Shown piece by piece: positions 36,309-46,679 of a stretch of 64,000 bases of DNA; position 1 is the stretch's first letter, and every line of letters starts with the position of its first letter. The stretch is taken from NCBI GenBank assembly GCA_028023455.1, contig JAQFVV010012405.1, positions 1,633,677 through 1,697,676 on the forward strand, in the 5' to 3' direction. This DNA comes from Epiperipatus broadwayi. Lineage: Eukaryota > Onychophora > Udeonychophora > Euonychophora > Peripatidae. The translations under genes and the position numbers were made by a program. Below the pieces are notes generated by a model that ran no database searches, was not told where the DNA came from, and saw only the letters and a list, made by a program, of their open reading frames with translations.

Positions 36309-36970
36309 TTACATCTGTTTCACCTATTATCTTCGATAATAGTATATATTTGTTGTACTCAGGTGGCGTGTATTTTTTAAATTTTTAAAAAAACTGTGCT
36401 TATAATACTGCGAGTATGTGTGTATATAATCGTCCTTATTAATTATAAATATAAAAATACAGTCTCAAATATTTATATACGAGCATATTCCGTTAGATTT
36501 GTTAAAACTGAAATAAACATAACTGTAATTAAAACTTATCTATATAGCAGCATAATAAGTTTAAAATTATAATATTATTTTTCAATATTCGTTCTAAATA
36601 ATTATTTATTTTAAATAATTTCCAAGTTTTCAATTCTTTTGTTTGCTTAAAATTACTCAAGCAGAAAGTTTATCAGTTTTAACACTTCATTCTAAAAATA
36701 AATCTTTAGCCAAAATTTGACCTAGTTAAAAATTATAACCAAGACCAATTATAATATTCAGTCAGGCATAAATGTATACTAATTGCTGTGACCATTCTCT
36801 TGAAAATATATCTTTAACTATGACGTCAATTAAAATGAGCCTTTCCAAGTCCAAATTTAGCTATACTAAATATTTTACTAACTGGATATTTGGTTAAAGG
36901 CTAGTTTGAACCAGTCATCAGGAGATGTGGCATGACTCAAAGTAGGAGGTAACTACTGTCAAAAATATAG

Positions 36971-36978
36971 TATAAAAA
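36971..36978 (+). promoter_or_regulatory. TATA box-like promoter element in the inserted block
   Basis: TATAAAAAAGGGCC followed 30-50 bp later by pyrimidine-rich TCCTCTTCCATCC. This is the usual look of an LTR promoter and supports a retroelement origin of the block. Confidence 0.4.
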
Positions 36979-37560
36979 AGGGCCTAAATAGCCATCAAGG
37001 TCCTCTTCCATCCATACATCATCATCCTTCTTAAATTTTGCTGTTGCTGTGAAAATTGTGTTATTGCTGCCGAAATTATTTCCGAAGACCAGAGCTGAAG
37101 TTAAGTAAGAAAACTTCCTGCCATTTTAGAAAGCTGAATCTTAGAAAGCTACCATCCAAGCTGCTCCAAAGATGACCGTGGGCTAGAGACAAAGTGACAG
37201 CCATTTGCTCTTCCATGAGTGGCTACCGATGAGAGAAAACCACCATGCCCAGCACAGTAAGAAAGAAGCTGTACCTGAGAGACCAGAGAGTTCCTGGCCA
37301 GAGAAATGGGGAAAGCTGCCACAGAAATAAATTTGCAAAGCTGCATCCAGACTAAAACCAAAGAGAAGCCCAGCCTGACTGGATATAGAGAGAGAAGCAT
37401 ATTGAACAATGCCTTAAAGACTTTGCCGGTAAATCCTTTCTGCCAAATATTAAATTTCATAACTAAAATGTATTCTAAATGAAAGCTAGCTAACTAATAA
37501 ATCCCATAATTAATTATATTTTCTAAATGTTCAACTAAAATGTTTATCTTAAATTTATTT

Positions 37561-37660
37561 AAATCTTAGAACACTCAAAATTCTTGCTTGATCATTAATA
37601 ATTTTAAATAAAATCTTAGAACACTCAAAATTCTTGCTTGATCATTAATAATTTTAAATA
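37561..37660. repeat. Perfect tandem duplication, 50-bp period
   Basis: AAATCTTAGAACACTCAAAA followed by TTCTTGCTTGATCATTAATA is repeated without change. Confidence 0.85.
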
Positions 37661-37787
37661 AACCTAAACATCTAGTTTCTATAAAACCATCCAACAAATT
37701 CTTATTTCTAAATTATCATCTTATTGATCGTTTTATGCAATTTATTCTTATGCCATCTATCTTTAGTTTTAAGTTCATGTTTATTGA

Positions 37788-37929
37788 TTTATGCTGTGTT
37801 TATCAGAATGGAGTCTTGTGTGTTAATAAATTATTGGGGGGAGGGAAGTGAGTAATCATTTATGCTGTGTTTATCAGAACGGAGTTTTGTGTGTTAATAA
37901 ATTATTGGGGGGAGGGAAGTGAGTAATCA
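37788..37929. repeat. Tandem duplication, 71-bp period
   Basis: The unit from TTTATGCTGTGTTTATCAGA to GGGGGGAGGGAAGTGAGTAA appears twice with two base changes. Confidence 0.85.
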
Positions 37930-37989
37930 CTTTTATTATCAGATTATTGTGGTATAAAGAATATAGCCAAAACTCCTTTCTGAAATAAA

Positions 37990-38560
37990 ACATTTATGCT
38001 AGAGTGAATCAGTATTTATAATGCCCGAGTTATTTAAAATGAAAATCTTTTGCTAAAGTTATTTAAAATGTATATTTAGCGTATATTATTTAAAACTCAT
38101 CTTTTTCTCAAGTTATTTAAAATGAAAATGTTTTACTAAAGTTATTTAAAATGAAAATGTTTTGCTAAAGTTCTTTAAAATGGAAATATTTTGCTAAAGT
38201 TATTTAAAATGTATATTTTGCGTATATTATTTAAAACGCATCTTTTCTCAAGTTATCTAAAATGAAAAGGTTTGCTAAAGTTAGCTAAAATGTATATATA
38301 GCGTATGTTATTTAAAATGCACATTTTGCCCAGGTTATTTAAGAATTATATTTGCGTAAGTGATTTAAAATATATATTTTGCCAGTTATCTAAAAAGTAT
38401 ATTTAACACAAGTTATTTAAAATGTAGGTTTGCATTCGTTATTTAAAACACATTTTGCATTATTAGAAAGGTCTATTTTGACCGAGTTATTTAAGATGAG
38501 TAATTTATTCAAAAATCAATATTTTGCGTGAGCTATTTTATAACTCATATTTTAGATTAT
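37990..38560. repeat. AT-rich minisatellite based on AGTTATTTAAAATG
   Basis: About 18 degenerate copies of a ~29-33-bp unit, AGTTATTTAAAATGNANATN followed by TTTTGCTAA, with variants ending GCGTATATT. Confidence 0.8.
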
Positions 38561-39445
38561 TTAAAAATCAGTTTGATATTAGATGTAGGTTATACTACAT
38601 ATAATTAATGTTCCCAGTTCTAAAAATCTTAAGTTTGCTATAACTTCATTTAATTAAAGAATAAGTAGCTATGCAGAAAACCTTAAATCAGATTCTCATT
38701 ATTGCCTTTATCGTGTAATTTAATAAGCTCCTTTATGAACTGACCAGTGGTAGTAGCACTGAAGAAGCTAAGATTTTGGCGTAATTAATTTATAAAATAT
38801 TAATTTAGCATTGCGAATGTATTGCTAATTGCATAAATATGCATATCTACTTGCTATGTCTATAATGGCCCACCTCAAGATTGTTCCACATCAAGTCACG
38901 CCTCAAAATTTTAGGCAACTGTGACATTTCTTCGTATTTCATCAAGTCATGCCTCGAAAGTATAGGCAAATGTGACTTTATTCGTATTTAACAGAACCAA
39001 AACATTTCCAAAGGGCTCATAAGCCACTCTTCTGTTCACTTAATAAAAAGGCCTCTTCCATTATAGCAAGCAGTTCGGTTAGGGGAACCGTTTACTAGGT
39101 AATAAACCTCCATTAAGAATACATTCGAGGCGCACTTATCTGATACTATAGTTTCTAACGCACTAGAATCTGACGTTCAACTGCCACACTTCAGTTTCCC
39201 TAGAAAGTAACTTCGGCATTGATCCGATCTAGAATCTGAGTTAATGCGTTTATCTGTATAACAATTATATATCACACAAATGTCTCTATAATATGATTTT
39301 AAATATATTTATAATCTTAAACTTAGTAATTATAATATAATCTTAAACTTAGTAATAATGATATAATCTTAAACTTAATAATATAATCTCTATCATTTTC
39401 CAATAAATCGATCACTCTAGCTAGCTATAACGGATTCCCAGTATG

Positions 39446-39972
39446 TAAAACATAGCGTGAATTAGGACATGAAAGATGACATAAGCTTATTAAAAAGTCA
39501 TATGCTTTGTGATATTATTTTATAACCCCGAGAAACCATTCATTGCTTTGTAATATTTTATAACCCTGAGAATCCACTAAATGCTTTGTAATAAAACATA
39601 GCATGAATTAGGACATGAAAGATGACCTAACCTTATTAAAAAGTCATATGCTTTGTGGTATTATTTTATAACCCCGAGAAACCATTCTTTGCTTTGTAAT
39701 ATTTTATAACCCTGAGAATCCACTCAATGCTTTGTAATATTATTTTATAATCCTGAGAATCCACTCATTGCTTTGTAATATTGTTTTATAACCCTGAGAA
39801 TCCACTCATTGCTTTGTAATATTGTTTTATAACCCTGAGAATCCACTTATTGCTTTGTAATATTATTTTATAACCCTGAGAACCCACTCATTGCTTTGTA
39901 ATATTATTTTATAATCCTGAGAATCCACTCATTGCTTTGTGATATTATTTTATAACCCTGAGAATCCACTCA
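39446..39972. repeat. Minisatellite with 41-bp unit and a higher-order duplication
   Basis: AACCCTGAGAATCCACTCAT followed by TGCTTTGTAATATTRTTTTAT is repeated about nine times. The first part lies inside a larger ~147-bp duplication (units starting AAAACATAGCGTGAATTAGG near 39448 and AAAACATAGCATGAATTAGG near 39594). Neighbouring copies are nearly identical. Confidence 0.88.
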
Positions 39973-40348
39973 CCTGTGTGTGAGCCAGCAATACACAATC
40001 TACTATGCTTTAGTATTCAGTAAATATATTAAATTTATGAAATATAAATTTGTCTCGGTCTCATTACTTGCTCATTATCTTATGAATCACTAGTTAAGTT
40101 ATGTAATAGAATACATAATAGGAGGAATGTCTCATGTTTTACTGCTTTGCTATCACTGGAACACGATCAGAGATATCGAGTGTAATCTCAGGCATGTCAT
40201 TCGCGATGGGTTGACTTGGAAGCACGAGTGAGAGTTAAGGTATGATCAGATGTAGGGTATTACTATCCCGACTTGGTCAGCTTTTGATTCTCTGGCTTGG
40301 ACTCTCAGTTTGTTGAGCAAATATACAAATCTGTCCGTTTCATTACAG

Positions 40349-41190
40349 GACTTTATTTTACTAATGTTTATATTTGTTTACTCGTACAATGACTAATCTT
40401 CCTGAGTGAATGTTCTCTTCCATATATTGTAGGAAACTTGTATATAGTCAAGTGGGAGTCCCACAAAGTGAACAGAATCTCTCTACCACTGGAAATGAAC
40501 TATGGAGCTAATGCATACATCTGTAAATTATATTGTAAATAGTCAGCTAACTTCACATTCATTATAGTGATGAACTAATAATTTTTGTTATACCTTTTCT
40601 ATTTTATGAATATCTTTAGTGTTTCAGTATGTATATCTATCATGGAAAGGATTGGGTTAATAAATAGGTGTATTTGTCAATATGGCAGATACATATTTGA
40701 TGCACACACATATATATATTATTTTCTTTTTTTATCATGTTAAATGACTTTGGAGTTTTCATTTTGTTAGTTAAATACATCTTGTTCAATTGATTTTCAT
40801 TACATGGTCTCTAGTTTATCAAAGTTATTTATCCATCCATTCATCAATTCACAACCAGATATATATGCACCCCATGCACACTTTCTTTTACATCATAATA
40901 CAGTGGTTGCTGTCTAGAATAAATTTAACTCTGAAGAGAGCTGAGGGCAACATTCTACCTGGGTTTGAATTCTGAGGTGTAATGGAATCCAAAAGAGGGG
41001 TGAGATACAGATGAACTAGCCTAACTTCTGTATGAATTTAATGAGTAAATCTAGAGTTAGCCCATTGGAGGTAGACATGATCATTGGTTAGGTTTTTCAC
41101 TGGATCAATCAGCACCCAACCCTAAGATCCTAGGTCTGACTGTAGTTAGATGAAATTCCCCCTCTTCTGGTGGAAACCTGGGCCATTACA
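40349..41190 (+). repeat. Gypsy-2 left LTR, second part
   Basis: Matches 53280-54165: TGTTTATATTTGTTTACTC, TATATTGTAGGAAACTT, GTCAGCTARCTTCACATTCA, GAGAGCTGARGGCAACATTC, GATGAGATACAGATGAAC-type sequence. It ends CCATTACA at 41190, just before the primer binding site. Confidence 0.8.
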
Positions 41191-41193
41191 TTC

Positions 41194-41211
41194 TGGCACC
41201 CAACTTAGGGC
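41194..41211 (+). promoter_or_regulatory. Gypsy-2 primer binding site
   Basis: TGGCACCCAACTTAGGGC begins 3 bp after the LTR end. A start of TGG plus 15 bases is the pattern for annealing to the 3' end of a host tRNA (...GGGTGCCA) to prime minus-strand DNA. The exact tRNA cannot be named from sequence alone. Confidence 0.7.
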
Positions 41212-41639
41212 ATGAAACAAGTTTCCAAGGAGGTCCAGCCATTGGACTGGTAAAAAAAATTTGGGGGTCTTATTCATCTTTATGAATTTACCTGAGCAGC
41301 AACTAATGCATATAACCAAGAAAGAAAACCTCATGTGAAATGTCAGATATGAATTGATTGATGGGAATGTGATGACAAACACAGCATCAATAAATAGTTA
41401 ACTAATATAAATAGTTAACTAATAAGATTAAACTAAAATACAGGTGTTACATGAGTAAAACAGATAGGCTAAAAGCCAGGCTCAAAAGCAATACATACAC
41501 CAACATAGAAATATAGGGAAAAGTTAAACATACATGCTAAATGGAAGGAGATAGCAAAAGTCCCCTGACATTTTTATTCATATTTACAAAGGAATAAATA
41601 GTGTTATACTTAACCATTGATTTTGAATTTTTATTAATG

Positions 41640-43530
41640 ATACTTAGGAGTGGAAAGAAAGTTTTTAATGGATGAGAAAGTTTCACAAGAAATTGTAAGT
41701 AATAGTAGTAGTGAGATGGAATGCTCTATTTCTAGCAGTAGAGGAGTCTATATTAGTATAAATACCCAGATGTCCATAACAGAAACTGATCACTTGCCAC
41801 AGGCAAAGGAAGTGAGCCAAGCAGCTTCTTAAATTCAAGAGTCCCCTACTCGTGAAACAACTCAAGCACAGATAACAGTGATGGAGCAGATGTTACAAAG
41901 GTTTGTAGAAGTTATGAACAGCTTAAAAAATTTGAAAGGAGATATGAATAGCATAAAAGCAGAAATGAATAGAATGGAGATGAGTATGAACAGCTTGAAA
42001 GATTTGAAGGAAGATGTGAATAGCATGAAAGCAGAATTCTAATATAATGGACATGAATATGAACAGCTTGGATACAAAAATGAACAATATGAAGGAAGAC
42101 ATGAAAGCAGATATGAACAACTTGAAAGAGAATCTGAAAATGACAGGAATTGAAGGTAAAATTATCTGCTGGGCTTGAGCAGCTGTCCTTGAATGTTGAT
42201 TAAGTTCAGAGAGAAGCAGGGAATTGAGGCAAGAACTAGTAGAAATAAGAAATGGTAGAAAAGAACAATGCCAGCAAAGATTTGAAGGCTTTAGATGCAC
42301 TATTTCAAGTCAGACCTTAAGTTTTGTGAAATTACCAAAGGCCATGAAGATTTCAAGAGTGAAGTGTGCATAAGCCAAGAGAAGTACCAAGAACAAATTA
42401 CAGAATTCACTTGCAGCACAATGTCAAAATAGAGGCACCCAATAAGGCCATTGAATTAATGGGCCACAATATAAAATGTCTAGAAGACAAACAAGCTACA
42501 AGTGAAATGTAAAACCTTTCAGACAAGGCAAACCTTGAAAAGATTGCCAAAAATATTAACAAAACATGACCAGGTTGGCCAACCAAGTGAATCAGTTAGT
42601 CAAAGGTTTGAGACCCTCAAATCTTAGCTATTCTAAGGAACACCAGCATTTATGCTGCAACAGACTGGAAGGATCAAATGGTTCTGACTAGCAAGGAGAA
42701 GAGGGGTGAAGTGACAAACAGCCTAGAAATTGCCCTCCAAGTGTCAAATAGAATGAATGACTAGTACCTAACAACTGGTCTCCCACACCAGGGATAGAAG
42801 TATTTTTCGATTTCAACATGGAAGGAATCATACCTAACACATACCACATTGATCAGGACATACAGGTACCCACCCTACCTATAAACTCCACAGAGATGAT
42901 CAGCGGAACAATGACACAAGTTAGTGCCATCAACTAAAGCTAAAAGTCTTCAAGGGATCTGCCAATGAAACTCCAATAGAATATCTAAGGAGCCTTACCT
43001 ATATTTTTTCTATGAACCATAATCTGACTGATGATGAGAAATTGATCATCACCTACAGCTACCTCCAAGGGGATGTGTTGATGTGGAGGGATGATTATTC
43101 CAGACCTTGTCCACATTTGAAGATTACCAGATGTTACTGAAGAATTTCTGGAACTGCAATAGGCAAGAAGCCCTGCTCTAAGTACCAACAAATACCAGGA
43201 GAAACTAATGAAATTTTTCTACTACTAGGTTACTCAGTTGAGGACCTTAAAACACCACTTGAGTGAAAGTGAGATAATAAGAATAATCAAAAGAAATCTA
43301 CCCCTCTGGATAGAGCAATCTCTTCTCTGCACAAATGCCAAGAATATTGAACAAATGGCAGAGTTGCTCAACAAAACTGATTCAAATGCAATGAATGTAA
43401 CCAACAGAAACCCAGATAAATGTAGAGGTGTGGCTGTAAATGCTATACACTATAAATGGCAAAAGCACAATGACCCATATTGGAAAGGGAAATTTATGCA
43501 ACTAACCTTGCATATGTGGACACAGTAAAA
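41640..43530 (+). pseudogene. Gypsy-2 gag (coiled coil and capsid), broken
   Basis: From 41650 an open segment encodes a Ser/Glu-rich N-terminus and then, after a stop, a Met-Asn-Ser-rich heptad repeat (MNSLKNLKGDMNSIKAEMNR and variants) typical of a Gag coiled coil. The capsid part follows (~42950-43540): PIEYLRSLTYIFSMNHNLTD, SYLQGDVLMWRDDYS and, at 43238-43528, HLSESEIIRIIKRNLPLWIE then EQMAELLN. The S-E-S-E-I-x-x-I-I-K-R-N-L-P pattern is the Gag C-terminal capsid motif and recurs in the better-kept Gag at the right window edge. Several stops and frameshifts; no zinc knuckle seen. Confidence 0.7.
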
Positions 43531-43608
43531 TGAAGACAAAAATATGTTCAACCCAAAACTCATTCTTCTAATAGTCTATGGAAAAAAACCTATACCAGGA
43601 TGCAGCAA

Positions 43609-43718
43609 CCACATACCCAAAACCCCACAGAAACCAAACTGAAATGGTACTTGAGGTCACATACCACATACCCAAAACCCCACAGAAACCAAACTGAAAT
43701 GGTACTTGAGGTCACATT
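43609..43718. repeat. Perfect tandem duplication, 55-bp period
   Basis: CCACATACCCAAAACCCCAC followed by AGAAACCAAACTGAAATGG occurs twice without change. Confidence 0.85.
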
Positions 43719-43839
43719 TCTCATCTCAAGAAGCAAAATGTTGATGAGTAACACAAACCAAACTGAACCGAGAGAGCACTAATTTGATGTGATCATGGAA
43801 AGATAAGTGTATAATGTCATTTTGCAAAGCTGCCCCATG

Positions 43840-44736
43840 ATACAGATTTCATTTAAGACTTTGCTTGTTAAGGCTTTCTTAGATTCTGATAGTGAGATAT
43901 CAATGGTATTGGATAAGTTCTACCATGAAATCCTGACTAATAACCCCAATGTCAAACCCTGCCACTGATGGCTAATAATAGAAAAGTGAAACTACTGCAA
44001 AACAAATATGGGTTCAAATGAAAATTGGCCAAACATTCCTCTATCATATTTTTCTCATAGTGATTGGCATAATACATGATGTCATCTTAGGGTCTGACTT
44101 CATGCACATGAACCATTGCACTATTAATTTCTCAGATAGGACAGTCAGGATAAATGATGAAGACTTGACATTCAATGACATTGCTTCCAAGATATCTACC
44201 TGAAGCTGACTGTATTATATGTAGTATCCAGGGGCACTCATAAATAATTTTATATAATCCAACATGCATGGAGGTGAGGATGCATTTAAATTGCAATGTT
44301 ATTGATAAATTTAATCTGTAGACTCTGATAGCCAGATATCAATGGTGTCAGATAAGTTCTACCATGAAATCCTGACTAATAACTCCAATGTAAAGACTGC
44401 CACTGATGGCCAACAATAGAAAAGTGAAACTATTGCAAAACAAATATGGGTTCAACTGAAAATTGGCCAAAGATTCCTCTATCATATTTTTCTCATAGTG
44501 AATGGCCTACCTAATATATGATGTCATCTTAGGGCAGTCTTCATGCATATGAACCACTATACTAATGATTTCTCAGGACAGTCAGAATAAATGAAGACTT
44601 GGACATGACATTACTTCCAAGATATGATCTACCTGAAGTTGACTGTATTATATCTAGTATCCCAGAGACACTAATAGATAATTGCATGGAGGTGAGGATG
44701 CATTTAAACTGCAATGTTATTGATAGATTTAATCTG
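43840..44736 (+). pseudogene. Gypsy-2 aspartic protease, tandemly duplicated
   Basis: Near 43870, KAFLDSDSEISMVLDKFYHE is a decayed retropepsin active-site strand (D-S-G changed to D-S-D). 44018-44203 contains GIIHDVILGSDFMHMNHCTI, the I-L-G-x-D-F motif. The whole unit 43881-44318 is repeated as 44319-44736 with ~5-10 % differences and small deletions. The duplication joins a second, shorter protease copy to the RT part. Confidence 0.75.
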
Positions 44737-44739
44737 ATC

Positions 44740-46250
44740 TTGGAGATACCAGGAGTGAGAGATGGATTCCAACAGAGAGTTAAATAGTACATGACCAACA
44801 ATTTCATTCCAAATTGTACCCTTTTCCATAGCAGTATCATGAAGAAATATCTAAACAGATTAATAAAATGCTGGATTGGGGGATCATTTCCAAATGCTCT
44901 TCACATTGCTGTAATCCAGTTGTAACTGTGAAGAAAGATAGGTTGATGAGATTTGATTTTGATGCCAGACAACTAAACAAAATTAGTGTCCCAGACAAAC
45001 ATTCCACTGCCCATATACAAATTGTTTGTGAGATTTGGAATCAAGGTGTTTTCCACTTTTGATATAACATCCAGTTACTAGCAGATTGAACTCCACCCAG
45101 ATGATCACCAATACACTGCCTTCCAATGCAGTGGTTATACCTATCAATTTAATATGATACTTTTTGGATTGATAAATAATGGTGCTGGTTTGATAAGGTG
45201 TTTAGATAAGACTTATTTCCTGAGGTTAAACAGATCATGACTATTTATGTAATTAATGTAGTAATTGCATCTGCCATAATTGAAGAACATCTTAGCATAT
45301 GTTTTGAAGAGTGCTACCAGAAGGGAATCAAGTTCAACTTCAAGAGTACCCTAGTTTCCAACTAGGTAGTCTTCCTAGGTTATATTGTAGGTTGCAATGG
45401 GATAAGGCCTCATTCAGAGAAGATCAGTGCCATTCAAAACTTTTCTAAACCAACCAACAAAAAGCAAATTAGATCATTTTTAGGATTGTACAATTTTTAC
45501 AATTGTTTCTACCAGAAGTTCTCAGACCACATGGAACTATTGTTGAAACTAAATTAGAAAGGATGTGGGGGAACTGACCAAGGAACAGGACAGGGCATTT
45601 GAGATCAAAACAGGGTTCTTAGAGCAAACAATGTTAAGCTTCCCTGATTTTAATAAACCACATTGTACAAACAGATAGTAGTGGTTTTAGATTAGGGGTA
45701 ATGTTATCCCAGATCAAGGAGGATAGCCAACCTGGAGTCCTCTATTTTATCAGCCAGCTCCTGAATGATCCAGAAATAAATTACATGGTTACCAAGAAGG
45801 AAGCACTAGTGCCAGGGTGGGCCTTCCAAAAGCTTCAACAGATGCTACTTGGATCAGAGGTGATAGGGATCACAGACCATAAAAGCCTCAAATTCCTGAA
45901 TCACAGCTACCTGACCAATATCAAGTCAGATGGAGTTTGCTCTTACAGGAATTCAATTACATATAATATTGTAAGTAATCCAAGAATATTGTGGCTGAAA
46001 TCCTTAGTCGAAACTCATGTAGATCAGAACCAAATCATTGGCAGTAGAGCATACCTATATTATAAGTGTCAATTTAATGATTAAGAGTGATGTAGAGGAA
46101 CAATTTGGAAAAGATTTGTCAGTAGAGCATACCTATATTAGAAGTGTCAATTTAATGACTAAGAGTGATGTAGAGAATAATTTGGAAATGCTACTTGAGA
46201 TTCAATTTAGGGAGCCAGACTTAAACCCAATCATAAAAGTTTTAAAATGA
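44740..46250 (+). pseudogene. Gypsy-2 reverse transcriptase and RNase H, broken
   Basis: Frames in order: MLDWGIISKCSSHCCNPVVT and RFDFDARQLNKISVPDKHST (44868-45062, RT fingers motifs P-V-V and D-x-R-x-L-N), FQCSGYTYQFN and LFGLINNGAG (palm), IYVINVVIASATIEEHL near 45245 (Y-V-D-D changed to Y-V-I-N), VVFLGYIVGCNGI near 45370-with one stop, then SFLGLYNFY. RNase H from 45620 has QTDSSGFRLGVMLSQIKED, EINYMVTKKEAL and ITDHKSLKFLNHS. Ty3/Gypsy order RT-RNase H. A 78-bp tandem duplication follows at 46042. Confidence 0.8.
46042..46190. repeat. Tandem duplication, 78-bp period
   Basis: CAGTAGAGCATACCTATATT followed by ATAAGTGTCAATTTAATGAT is repeated at 46120 with a few changes, in what was the RNase H-integrase linker. 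Confidence 0.8.
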
Positions 46251-46660
46251 GAGAAAGTTTTCAGTGTACCAGATCTTACTTGTTTTAAGTTAAAAAAAGG
46301 TCTTACTATACAAAGTTAACTGTAATACTGATGAGTGGAGGATAGCAATACCTAAATCCTTATGAGACCCATTCATTATGGTACCCACAAAACAAACACT
46401 CTGAAAAATTGGTTTTACTGACCAAAAATGTACAAGGACATCTTGAGATAACTCTAAGACTCTAATTTGCTTAAGGGCCAAGCCAGTAAACCAGAACTAT
46501 ATTAACTGTACTAAATCAATCATACTAGAAAGACCAAATGAGGGCCTAGTGATTGATTATTATGGACTATTGCCCCCATTTAACAAAAATATTTGTTAAT
46601 CACAATCTCTTTTCCAAATATGTTGCTGCTTACTGTAATGGTAAGAATTGTCCCTCCACG
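46250..46660 (+). pseudogene. Gypsy-2 integrase, N-terminal part
   Basis: Reads WRIAIPKSL, PFIMVPTKQTL, NWFYPKMYKDIL and, after a shift, LLKGQASKPELY, the zinc-binding region (H-x-x-H degraded; W-P-x-M pattern; C-x-x-C lost) ahead of the catalytic core, then VIDYYGLLPPFNK. Coding similarity stops around 46640-46680, where an insertion begins. Confidence 0.65.
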
Positions 46661-46679
46661 TAACAAAATCTAGAACATA

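Larger units (their letters stand above)
36309..40348. mobile_element. 4.0-kb insertion in the Gypsy-2 LTR, minisatellite-rich, noncoding
   Basis: Bounded by ACAG at 36305-36308 and 40345-40348; the right LTR of Gypsy-2 (~53270) is uninterrupted here. It has a TATA box in a promoter-like setting (36971), AT-rich tandem arrays (37990-38560 and 39446-39972), two longer duplications (37561, 37788) and a less AT-rich end (40120-40340). No coding region was recognised. It may be a very long solo LTR of another retrotransposon or a non-autonomous element; I cannot decide. Confidence 0.55.

Noticed and set aside
37149-37460. 103-residue open frame on the - strand in the inserted block
   Set aside because: No motif recognised and it lies in a leader-like, promoter-proximal region of a noncoding element. 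Treated as chance.
37990-39972. CRISPR-like array of repeats
   Set aside because: The units are directly adjacent without unique spacers, degenerate and AT-rich, and the DNA is eukaryotic; these are minisatellites.
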